From: Polytrichum commune
Lineage: Eukaryota > Streptophyta > Polytrichopsida > Polytrichales > Polytrichaceae
Assembly: GCA_950295325.1 (NCBI GenBank)
Contig: OX485807.1
Span: 52,544,440 to 52,608,439, forward strand
Reading direction: 5' to 3'
DNA: 64,000 nt
This document shows, in pieces, positions 54,903-64,000 of this stretch (position 1 is its first letter; the number at the start of each line of letters is the position of its first letter). Below the pieces are notes generated by a model. The model saw nothing but the letters and a program-made list of their open reading frames with translations, did no database searches and was not told the DNA's origin. Position numbers and translations under genes: made by a program.

Positions 54903-57900
54903 GGATGTTTGTGGTGACTGCCATCTGCTTATTACCAGGAGTCCTTTGGCCATATAGTGAACACGACCATGTCAGGATGGTATTGCTCCAGCAGTTATCA
55001 TGACACCCTTTGGATTCATGGAACAGGGTGAAGAGGATAGGCATGGTGTTGGTGGCTGCTCAAGTTAAAGTTTTGTGGTCTGCTTTGAGAACAAGTTGCT
55101 CACAACTAGCCAGTTCCAAGCTTTCATTTCAGTGGCAACGAATCTGTTTGATGGTTCTCACACCTAGCACATCACAACTGTCTCTTAAATTTGCAATCCC
55201 TTGTAAAACTTCATGTTAAGTTTCATGGTTACAGTAAGTGGATCTACATCCATATCAATCACTGGTTATACTTTTTATCAAGGGAGGGTGGAAGATGTGA
55301 TACCTTCAGAATGTGCATTAAGAAGTATGTCCAAATCACAAAAGACTAGGAGGACACAACAATCTTTTTGAGACAGTGCTTTATTGTTGTTCAAGTATTA
55401 GAAATTTGGAGATAATATTCATTCCCAAGCTGTACGTGGAGTTGTAGGTTGAGCCATTTTAATGACAATCAATGTGGCCCACTTTATCCATGTTGAACTA
55501 TTAGTCAGTATTTGGCATTTAGTGAAGCAGAGGTTATTGCTAATCAACTGAATAAGTCATGAGTCAATACAATGATTTTGAATACACAATGGTACAATGT
55601 TGAATACGTATACAATGATGTTGTTGATAAGAAGCAAGACACAACAGTTTTCAAATAGTTGACAGTTGATCATGAAACAATCTCTGTTGATAAAGGAATA
55701 AATATACTGTTAGAGTCTGAAAGCAAGTTACATAATAAGTTGTAATAGATGGTCAAAGTAAGTAGATATTGCTATTTGTAAGGTTACAAAAGGCCAGATA
55801 TACTAAATATAATCACATGAATCTGTATGCTGTCCCCATTAGGCATGTCCGCTATCCATCTTGCAAACCACTTGGTATATTCGATGAAGAGCTTTCTAAC
55901 AAACATGTCTGCCTGTGATGTGATTGAAGTTGTAATTGATGTTTGGGTTTAATGTAATTTGGAACCTAAAGCTGCAACTAGCTACTCTTGAACATGAGGT
56001 TTCTTTGAATCAACAATCAGAAGTACAATAACATCAGAAAAAGAGTAAGTACATGTGCATAAATGTCAAATGAGAGGGCCGGGGAAGGGGGTTCGTGCCA
56101 TTGTGAGCGAGTTGATGAAATTCAGGCCATTGCTACTGTTCCATAAGTCTGCAAAGTTTGTGAATGTAGTTCCACAGTTAGGTAGAAAACGCAAACGTGG
56201 TTAAAAAACAACTGTCACTCCTCAGAAAAATGTGGTTTCAGATATACGTAAAACTGATAAACATGTGATTTCAAGAACATGTGCAACTAATATGATCATG
56301 TAGACCTCGCGCATCATGATAGTTTTATGCAAATGACCGAGATATCTACAAAAGAAGTATTGCCTCATACTTTCGTTTTTAATATCGTCACTGGAGCATC
56401 TCATGAAGTGTTATTAAAGACAAACGAATTTGTCAAACAAGTAAATATCTTGCGAATGTTTATATATATTTTATCTCAAATTTTTTTTCTTGAAATTTTT
56501 TTTCATTGAGGTTCAATTGAAAGCAATATCAATTGTTTGTTGTTATGTGTAATAGTTTGGTATCATGAGATCCACACATGTGTCTAGCAACACATGTCCG
56601 CACCGAGGGTTTGATTTATTGATTGCAGACTTACCTGAAGGTCACCATGTTCCTCATATTTCTTCTCTTCCCTCAGTCATTCCAGAATGGAACAAGTATA
56701 AACCACAAAAATCAAAGCAATATTTGAGTTCGCATTTTCGTTCCTTCACGACGATGCGTTCATTCTTTTGTTCGTTCCGGAATGTAAAGATGTTCGTACG
56801 TATTCGGCTACTTACGGCTTCACGTTATTGAGAGATCGGTGGGGTATGAATGACATGAAATTGTGCTCTGGTATCGATGTTTTTGTGTGAGCCCAATTAT
56901 GTGCCCACAATTGAATTTAGCCTTAGGAATGCCCAAAAGTTTAGAATTAGCATTTGATTGAGTTAGTGAGAAGGACAAAAAATATTAGAAGTTTCAAAGT
57001 TTAGATAGAATTGAATTAAGTGTTCCAAGTCTAGGAATTATTAAAGAAGAAAACCAAAAATAAGTAAATTAGTTTTAATTAGAAGCTTAGTGATGCTTAA
57101 GTCTAAAGGGTTAGAAGCCAAGGAAATTGTTTGTATTAGGAGAGGCCGGCTTAAGTGGATAATCTCTGGAAAGTAGAGGAAAAGGAGGGCAGAGAGTTTT
57201 TTTTTCCAGCTCTCTCTCTTGTTGGTTTGGGAAGGCCGAGCTCCGGTGCGGCACTTGCAAGGGTGAACAGGGGAAAGAATTTTTTGATGAAGGCACGAAA
57301 AAAGAGGATATGGGCGCTGCGAAAGGGCGGTGCTGTGGGAGCGGCTTCAAAAGGATGCATTCGTTGTTGAATGTTTTTGTTAGGGCAGCTGGGCATGCTG
57401 CCTGGAAACCAAGAGCTAAGCTGTTGGACTGCGGTTGGGCACCGAGGGAGCGGCAGTTGAAGAAGCAACCCTGCTGAATTTGAGAGAGCTGCATGGGAGT
57501 TCTTTTCTCGTTTTGAGGAATGAAGAGGTAGGAAGGACACAGTAGGGAGGAACCAGCTCACAGAGGCGTCGTTGAACAATGTCGGAGGAGAATACAGGCA
57601 AAGGTGAAGGCTGGTGTGTGAGCAGCGAATTCCTCCTGGGAATGAGGGTGTGATCTAAACTTGTGAGGGAAGAGGCACGAGGCACCTGGTAGCATTTGCT
57701 ACCGGGTCTGCGGCAACAACTTGCAGGTACCACCTGTCTAATCCTAAACAACACCTCGGACAAATATGCATTGTGAAGGAGGAGGTTGAAGCTAGTCTGA
57801 AGCTGGTTTCCAACCTGAACTCAAGGTCGCCAAGTATCCAGTCTAGCGTTGAGGGCCGAATTATCATTGTATCTGTTGTTTGCCGAAGTGAACCCTGGGT

Positions 57901-58488
57901 GTGGCGGTGCCTGGTTGGTTATCTTCGATTTCACAAGGCCGAAGTGTATGCAGGGTTGTGTGGCCGGAGTGATCCAGGCGAGTCTGCATTCACAACTCAC
58001 CGTAGTTCCTAGTCTGCCGCTCAACTATGAGGATGATGGTAATTGGTGAGGCGGTTGGCAGTGGCGTCCTAAGAGTAGGGACTCACCTGTGTCATAGCCG
58101 CAAGGAAGGATGTTGCCAAGGGTCCACGGTGGTCCTGGTCGCCACTGGACAAACGAGGAGGTGGCAGGGTAGCAGTGCAAACAACATTTATCACTTCCGC
58201 AACTACGTGCTTGAACAGGGGTCAGCTGGAGTGAGGCACGGAGGATGCTGGGGCATGCTTAGATTAATTTGATAATCAGAAGCTGGCAAGGGAAGGGAGA
58301 CATTCACATTACCGGATTTGGGTCAGCCTATAGGGTAGTTATTAGTAATTGAGGTTATAGTGCTAAGTAGGAGACTAGTGGCTGGATTAGTGGAGCTGCT
58401 TATATAGTGGAGTTTAATACCAAATTGTGGTTGTTGAGGCTTTATATGTGAGTGTGTTGTTTTGAGTATTTTTGTGAGATCATCAACG
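54903..58488. other. Intergenic DNA, GC-richer from 57.1 kb; no gene supported
   Basis: From 54.9 to 57.1 kb the DNA is AT-rich; frames at 56070-56204 (basic tail GRKRKRG) and 56565-56831 are not recognised. From about 57.1 to 58.45 kb it becomes G-rich with open frames on both strands, suggesting composition rather than coding. This part could be the promoter or 5' UTR of the retroelement that follows. Confidence 0.4.
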
Positions 58489-60312
58489 ATGGCCGTCGCA
58501 CCGGAGCATAGCTTCGTCGACAACAGAAGCATCGGGAGCTTCACACCCCTCACCAAGCAGGAGAAACATCGACATAGCAGAGAGGCTAGAGAAAAGAGCA
58601 CAAGCAAAAGCACCGACCCCGCCCACCCTCACAAGCAAGAAGAACAGAGCCAGCACGGGAATGCTAGAACGACACATCAATGGAAGACAGCAGGCACACC
58701 TGCCGCTGAAAAATACCCTCAACAAAAGCGGCGTGCACAAAGAAGACTCAGATCCACAACCAGGAGACAACAAGAAGATGGCAGCCTCAAACTTCGACTT
58801 GTAGCTTTATTACCAGTGTTGTATACACTATACAGCTTGAGCCAAGCAACGGCCGTGACAACCTACACCGCCAACCTCACTACCTCCGATACCTCATCCT
58901 CCTCCTCACCAGATCCACACCAACTTCCTCCCCCAGATCTACACCACCACCCCTCTCCAGATCCACTCACACTCCCTCCACCCTCAGATCTACTCCCACA
59001 CCTACATCTACCTAAACCATGTCAACACTCCACAAATCCTCCGGAGCGGCCATCAACTGCGCGCTCCTCCAGCCGCCCAACATGGGAAGAAGACCGCCAC
59101 GGACACTGCCCTTCTCCAACGCCGCAGCAAAGCTCCAGCAGACACAACAACGACCGAGTCAGCCCCATACATACACACAACAACAACAAGCAGTTAGAAG
59201 CCGCACCGCCAAATCAAAGGTACCGCCTAACCCTAAAGCTCCATCTTGCAAAACGTACCCACACACAGACCACTCCGCTACACCTTCATACAACATTCAC
59301 ACAATCACAACCCCCCCAACAATCCACACATAGCTGGACACTTCACACGCCAATCATACAATCGCAGCATACACAAAGCACAACACACAAAGGACACACG
59401 CAAAACAACACCAACAAAGACATACCTTACATCTGTCGCCTCCCCACCATCCTCCAACAAGGGCTCCGAAAAAGAAGTCACACACCTTACATTTGTCGCC
59501 TCCCGACCATCCTCCAACAAGGGCTCCGAAAAAGGAGTCATAAGCAGAGGGCTGCCCCCCGGAGCATGCACCACTCACCGACACCAACAGCCGACCGCCA
59601 CACAAATCCCACAACAAGCACTAAAACTCCACCAAAACACTACAGAACCTTCCCCCTCAAACACACAAAACCTCACAACTCAACCCCCCACTCACAAAAC
59701 CTCCCGCTGCAACCCAGAGCTCACACCAAACAAACACAGCCTTGGATGATCACATACACACGACAACTCCAAACAAAGCAAAACAAAAACCCTCCCAGCC
59801 CCGAAGGGGCACCCTCACCTGATCAGAGGCAGACGCCATGTCGCAGAAGACCACACCAACGCCACCTCAAAATGACGCCGCATCACCTCCCACAACCTCC
59901 CACAACTCACATTACAGCTCACACAAACTCAAAGTTAGCATCTGTCACAGACTGCACAATCACAAACACAAACAGCCAATGGCCAAACACAGCCGACCAC
60001 GGCCCACACACACCCACCCGCATTAGGCAAGGCAAACCACTACATAATCCACTCCCTTCCCCACCCAATAGCACTCACCATCCGTCACTCTCAAGCAAGC
60101 ACTTCGAACACAGCTCCCACCACCCTTACTCCTCTACTCTCTTCCCATCTGCCTCTCTCTCACACTCACCCCCCCAAGGTTACACACAGTCACACCCACA
60201 GGCTCCAGCGAACTCTCAAGAAATTAGCCGAACACAGCTCCCACCACCCCCATTTCTCAACTCTCCTCCCATCCACCTCTCTCACACACTCACCCCCCAA
60301 GGTTATACATAG
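58489..60312 (+). CDS. Low-complexity 607-codon ORF upstream of the LINE (doubtful)
   Basis: The frame is open from ATG 58489 (MAVAPEHSFVDNRS) to TAG 60312. The product is dominated by His, Pro, Thr, Gln and Ser. The plus strand here is very poor in T, so stop codons are rare by chance in all frames, and the length alone is weak evidence. Over 58489-58802 the +1-shifted frame reads more like protein (SRRNIDIAERLEKRAQAKAP, GMLERHINGRQQAHLPLKN, GDNKKMAASNFDL then stop) but lacks an ATG. The region may be the retroelement 5' UTR or an ORF0-like segment. Confidence 0.2.
   Translation: MAVAPEHSFVDNRSIGSFTPLTKQEKHRHSREAREKSTSKSTDPAHPHKQEEQSQHGNARTTHQWKTAGTPAAEKYPQQKRRAQRRLRSTTRRQQEDGSLKLRLVALLPVLYTLYSLSQATAVTTYTANLTTSDTSSSSSPDPHQLPPPDLHHHPSPDPLTLPPPSDLLPHLHLPKPCQHSTNPPERPSTARSSSRPTWEEDRHGHCPSPTPQQSSSRHNNDRVSPIHTHNNNKQLEAAPPNQRYRLTLKLHLAKRTHTQTTPLHLHTTFTQSQPPQQSTHSWTLHTPIIQSQHTQSTTHKGHTQNNTNKDIPYICRLPTILQQGLRKRSHTPYICRLPTILQQGLRKRSHKQRAAPRSMHHSPTPTADRHTNPTTSTKTPPKHYRTFPLKHTKPHNSTPHSQNLPLQPRAHTKQTQPWMITYTRQLQTKQNKNPPSPEGAPSPDQRQTPCRRRPHQRHLKMTPHHLPQPPTTHITAHTNSKLASVTDCTITNTNSQWPNTADHGPHTPTRIRQGKPLHNPLPSPPNSTHHPSLSSKHFEHSSHHPYSSTLFPSASLSHSPPQGYTQSHPQAPANSQEISRTQLPPPPFLNSPPIHLSHTLTPQGYT
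59425..59544 (+). repeat. 60-bp tandem duplication
   Basis: Units 59425-59484 and 59485-59544 differ at a few bases (CCTTACATCTGTCGCC and CCTTACATTTGTCGCC starts). Sixty bases is a multiple of three, so all frames stay open across it. Confidence 0.9.
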
Positions 60313-60325
60313 TCACACCCACTGG
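60105..60325 (+). repeat. ~124-bp tandem duplication in A/C-rich DNA
   Basis: The unit starting at 60105 (CGAACACAGCTCCCACCACC) recurs at 60229, with shared CACTCACCCCCCAAGGTTA and AGTCACACCCAC. The second copy is truncated near 60325. Confidence 0.8.
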
Positions 60326-61196
60326 CCACAACGATTTCTCACAAAATCAGGAGCCAGCACCGCCAACGAACATCGCAGCCAAGAAGCAACCAGCGCCGCG
60401 ACAGAGACATCAGTGTCCTCCCAGTGCACCGCATCCACCCACAACACCTCACGCACACACATCGAAGGAGCAGTAGGCAACCCCAGCTACAACACCATAC
60501 ACTACTCCCACAAAATCACAAAGGTAAACACAGACCCCCCCTACCAACCCCCCCACATTGCATGCAGCAGCAGGATTACTAACTCAATTGAGCCATGCAG
60601 AATAAGAAAGCATGAGAAATCGCCCACACATGCCAGGCCCACACAGCACGCCCAACACACACTAGTAGAAGCGCCGCCAGTCGATCGACGAAGCCCCCAC
60701 CAAACTGCGAACTTGACAGGACAGAAGACCCCACCTGAAGCACTGGGTACGCCGCTGCAGCCACAAACGATCCCTGCACCCAACACAACACACGTCAGCG
60801 ACACCACACCAAGTCCCATAGCGACACCACACCAAGTCCCAATCCCAGCAAGCACAACCACCCACCCCGAGAAAACAAGGTACGCACACAACCTGCACAC
60901 CACCATCCTATAACCATCCATTAAACAACAAATTCACCCCACAAAGTGGCCCTTGCAGATCACACACAACAGGCACAACAGACCGAAGAGGAGGCCCCAA
61001 CTGAACACGGGCACACGACAACCTCCACACAACGACCACACTCGGAATCAAGACACCCAACCCCCCGAGGCCACAAGGAGTACTCAACAGGCACATCCAC
61101 AACCAAGCCCAAAGAGCAACCGAGACGAACGACCTCCAACGGCACTTTATTCAAACAGGAGCCGACCCACTACCCAACACCCGACCTCCAAATAAC
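60326..61196. other. A/C-rich, T-poor leader of the LINE-like element
   Basis: Open frames occur in two of the three plus-strand frames (60413-60913, 60946-61368), again with Thr/Pro/His-rich products. The likely explanation is base composition. It directly precedes the ORF1 start at 61197 and is probably transcribed leader. Confidence 0.4.
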
Positions 61197-63054
61197 ATGG
61201 CCCAGCCCAACCAGCAACCGCCACACCAACTCAGCAGCCAATACATGGAGTTCCGACAGCAAATCCATGTCCAACCGCCAACCTCTCACACATCACCACC
61301 ATCACACCAGCAAAATCGCCCACATGTGCAAGCCGCCGAGGAGGACCTCGACATGGACGCCCAACTAGAAAATGTGTCACCTGAGCGAGGAGGAAGCTCC
61401 CTCCAAATATCATCCGAGAGAAACTCCATCCAAGTCGCACAATTGACACCACATAAATCCGCACACATTACCGAGAGCACGCCACCAACGCTACACTACC
61501 GTAACCCGCGACTCGAAGACGCCTCGGAGAGCCAAACCACCAAGAGAAGGAAAGCCGACGACTACACCGCGACATCCACACCCACAATACCAAGTAAGAC
61601 CATACCACCCTCACCATACACGAGATCTAAGCGAATCGCTACTCTAGGAATCGACATGATTGGCCAAATGTGGACATGATTCCAAATGCATGAGGCACTT
61701 TCCATACAAAGGGGCAAGAAGGAATTGAAGGAGAATCGTAGCAATGAAGAGTTCAACACCCTAGGAACACCCGTCAACGAAATCCATGAATTTCGAACGG
61801 TTCGGAGGGCATTCCCACGAACCAAACAAATTCTCTATCCTACGGAGCGCCCGGATGCGGTCCCCGGACAACACCTACATTTCACACAAATCCCCATGTA
61901 TGAGAAGATCTCTCTAGACACGGGTCTCACCGAGGGATTCCATGTTACCATACGATTTGACGGAGAATACAAGAGACTTAGCCGAAAGGAGGTCAAAGCC
62001 GCATGCATGGAGCGACTACGACACACGAATATACCGCAACAACACGGCCGTCGACATACTTAGGACACTCATGAGGGAATCTTACTACGACGGCCGAGAG
62101 GTAGAAATCTTGTCACTCACCAAGTCGGAGGTAGAGAAAGACTTCGCTTTCATCACCCTCACCACCGAAGAATCTAGAGATGACATCCTCAACAACGGCC
62201 TCATCTACCACTCCGAACGCCTTAGAGTGAGCATCACCAAGGATAAAGACATGGGCAACATCTCGGAGCTCCGAATTAGCACCACGCTAGTAGCCAACAA
62301 CTTACCACAAAGGGAAGCTCAATCGACCATCACAAAGACCCTCAAGAGGCTATTCGGAGAGGACAACATCACCGGCATCACTTTCGGTCACCAATCCATT
62401 CACGGAGAAGATCGGCACGCCGGATGGTGCCACATCCAATGCCTTAATGCGGCGGTTTACACGGAGTGGCTAAGGAAATCGATGTACATCCTAGGAAGGC
62501 AGGTGGACTTCATCCCACACAAGGGGAGCATAGACGGCACCGAACCTAACCAAACGGCCATATGCCTCGCACACGCCCCCGTTCGTGAAGTCATAGCTCA
62601 AAAAGCCCAAGCTATGAGCAACACCGCCGCATCCTCACCCCTCATGTCGGAGAAGTTCTTCACCAAAACCATCAAGGAACTAGTCGAGACGGTGGATGGC
62701 AAGCTCACCACACTAGCCAACAACATCAACCTCAACACGGATAAGCAAATCGAAGCATCCACGGATACACTCAAGGCACATGCAACTAACATGCATAGCA
62801 TCATGAGCGCCATGGCGATGGAATTTCAACAATCCAACAACCGTATCCACAACATCATGCAAACATTGGCCGCCACCTCACCGGAACCTCCCCACCCCAA
62901 CATCGCAAGACTCCCGCAAGCACCAAGTACTTCCATGGCAAACACATATGCGGGAGACATCAACACATATCTCGCACCACCAGGGTTTACCGGCATACAC
63001 CTCCGAAGCCCCTCATCAAGCCTCCACAAAGATCAACAACATCCCAATGAATAG
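61197..63054 (+). pseudogene. LINE ORF1 (gag-like, two RRM-like modules), interrupted
   Basis: ORF1 proteins of LINEs bind their own RNA. The frame starts at ATG 61197 (MAQPNQQPPHQLSSQYMEF), with a Gln/Pro-rich N-terminus and a possible nuclear localisation KRRKAD. It reads through an in-frame TGA at 61677-61679, then continues (LSIQRGKKELKENRSNEEF). At about 62010-62030 the protein-like sequence moves to the +1 frame, after GFHVTIRFDGEYKRL...ACMERLR and into RIYRNNTAVDILRTLM. It stays open to TAG 63054. RRM-like folds are suggested by EVEILSLTKS...DFAFITLTTEES...ERLRVSI and STTLVANNLPQREAQ...AGWCHIQCLNAA. A coiled or helical tail follows. The TGA and shift are probably mutations; recoding is possible but unproven. 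Confidence 0.6.
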
Positions 63055-64000
63055 AAAGTTCCTAGCATGCCTATTGAAGTGTCTCATCCGTATAAATTGT
63101 ATTTCCCATTTTCTTATAAATAAAGAGTTATACATTACCACCACCACAATACTCCTAGCAAAGATCCGTAACACAACAAATACAAACATAACCAAAAAGC
63201 ACACTTATCCAATAGCATTCACATGGTCGATGATTACATACAACATTTATCTCCTATTATATATATATATTAATAAAAAGTGTACACGCACCAAGATATT
63301 CACTACTACTCTCATCTATGCCCTTATCGTCTCAATAATATGGGTCCACTTACACACATGGACGATACTCACATACATACTTTGTATTACCTACTTTTTT
63401 ATTATAAATAAAAAGCATGCACTCTCATTCCTCAAAATCCGTACATTGGCCTCACTCGCCAACATCATTAGACTAAATCAAATAATAAAAAAATATTACC
63501 AAGCTACCACAAAGGACCAAACCACCCTCATGAGTAGCAAACCAATAGTATATACATGGACGATACTTTCACATATCATATGTATTTTTCTACTTATAAA
63601 TAAAAAGGGCATAAACACCCAAAAGTTTTCCACCATACTTGCCATTACATGTAATATACCAATAGCATATGGCCATTTCACACCACACCCCACACTAAAT
63701 ACAACAACACTCTTACACAACACAAAATACTCACACCACAAAGCCCCCACCACCTCTCCATACAACATCCCCAATAACATGCACAACACACTAAACAACA
63801 TCGCAACCACATTACTAAAACAATTCAACTCTCTAATCCCACCCATCAATACCATAACATACATAGGTAAATTTCAACACATAACACACATGCATCTTAA
63901 AAACCCCAAAGTTAAACTCCTCCAATACTACACATGGAATAATTCTATAATCATCCTCCTAGGAGGGGATATCCAAACAAACCCGGGACCTCAAACAAAC
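63047..64000 (+). CDS. LINE ORF2, N-terminal part: hydrophobic leader plus 2A-like motif (runs off window)
   Basis: The frame is open for all 318 codons from ATG 63047 to the window end. The start overlaps the ORF1 stop in ATGAATAG. The leader (about 1-300) has hydrophobic stretches near residues 5-25, 58-76, 85-105, 106-121 and 166-185. Three of these belong to a repeated module: TWSMITYNIYLLLYIYINKK, TWTILTYILCITYFFIINKK and TWTILSHIICIFLLINKK. Then NNSIIILLGGDIQTNPGP (to residue 315) forms a 2A-like motif. In animal and protist non-LTR elements 2A sequences sit before the endonuclease/reverse transcriptase, so those domains are expected beyond 64000 but are not seen. It is probably translated by coupling to ORF1. 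Alternative: a non-LINE retroelement polyprotein. Confidence 0.6.
   Translation, partial: MNRKFLACLLKCLIRINCISHFLINKELYITTTTILLAKIRNTTNTNITKKHTYPIAFTWSMITYNIYLLLYIYINKKCTRTKIFTTTLIYALIVSIIWVHLHTWTILTYILCITYFFIINKKHALSFLKIRTLASLANIIRLNQIIKKYYQATTKDQTTLMSSKPIVYTWTILSHIICIFLLINKKGINTQKFSTILAITCNIPIAYGHFTPHPTLNTTTLLHNTKYSHHKAPTTSPYNIPNNMHNTLNNIATTLLKQFNSLIPPINTITYIGKFQHITHMHLKNPKVKLLQYYTWNNSIIILLGGDIQTNPGPQTN
63962..63991 (+). other. 2A-like ribosome-skipping motif
   Basis: The codons give GGDIQTNPGP preceded by the hydrophobic IIILL. The 2A consensus is D-(V/I)-E-x-N-P-G-P; here Glu is replaced by Gln. Skipping would occur between Gly314 and Pro315 of ORF2, separating the hydrophobic leader from the downstream enzyme. 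Activity of the Gln form is not certain. Confidence 0.65.

Noticed and set aside
57151-57579. 142-codon minus-strand frame in the G-rich region before the LINE
   Set aside because: Overlapping open frames exist on both strands in different phases, as expected from base composition; no motif.
59305-60921. Cys/Val/Gly-rich minus-strand frames across the A/C-rich leader
   Set aside because: They are complements of T-poor plus-strand repeats; product composition follows from the base bias.
1-64000. CRISPR arrays, bacterial operons, riboswitches or rRNA genes
   Set aside because: None seen: repeats are tandem or inverted without regular spacers, genes are spliced and eukaryotic, and no rRNA sequence was recognised.

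Overview
The window looks like nuclear DNA of a streptophyte plant, probably a seed-free land plant such as a moss, lycophyte or fern; the sequence alone does not fix the lineage. The reasons are spliced genes with GT-AG introns, a full plant-type CLU/FRIENDLY mitochondrial gene, an A-type-like cytochrome P450, a tyrosine-kinase-like (TKL) dual kinase, a probably organelle-targeted RecX, and many plant-style transposon relics. It is AT-rich and gene-poor: four convincing host genes in 64 kb, with most of the rest made of repeats and relics.

Layout. 1-1.6 kb: end and leader of a probable LTR retrotransposon with two small unknown ORFs. 1.6-8.7 kb: no convincing gene, but a strong 39-bp-arm RNA hairpin at 3313-3405. 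8.7-12.3 kb: a kinase locus with two dead partial copies followed by an intact single-exon gene encoding two kinase domains (10279-12258). 12.7-16.2 kb: a foldback-like element with very long inverted arms around a decayed acidic ORF. 17.8-20.7 kb, minus strand: a four-exon, 551-aa P450 with unusual active-site and heme-loop residues. 21.4-21.8 kb: a copia-like LTR and primer site. 23.15-24.18 kb: a pogo/Tigger-like element. 27-41.5 kb, plus strand: the CLU/FRIENDLY gene, for which 28 coding exons join in frame to 1447 aa. Its first intron carries a degenerate roughly 350-bp repeat, and its last intron carries an Emigrant-like MITE. 43.6-44.6 kb: a second pogo-like element. 49.96-50.63 kb: four tandem repeats just upstream of a four-exon RecX gene (50681-53103, 506 aa) with a long N-terminal extension. 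54.65-54.90 kb: a MITE. 58.5-64 kb: the 5' part of a LINE-like retrotransposon that runs off the window.

The most unusual object is that retrotransposon. Its ORF1 carries two RRM-like modules and overlaps ORF2 at the octamer ATGAATAG. ORF2 stays open to the window edge. It starts with a roughly 300-residue hydrophobic leader built from repeated membrane-segment modules and reaches a 2A-like ribosome-skipping motif (GGDIQTNPGP). An endonuclease/reverse transcriptase would be expected next but lies outside the window.

The host genes show no obvious joint pathway. CLU governs mitochondrial distribution and RecX modulates RecA-type recombination (in plants probably in organelles). The P450 and the kinase cannot be assigned to a pathway from sequence. 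Exon borders were placed by hand from splice motifs, phase and family similarity; no alignment or transcript data were available.
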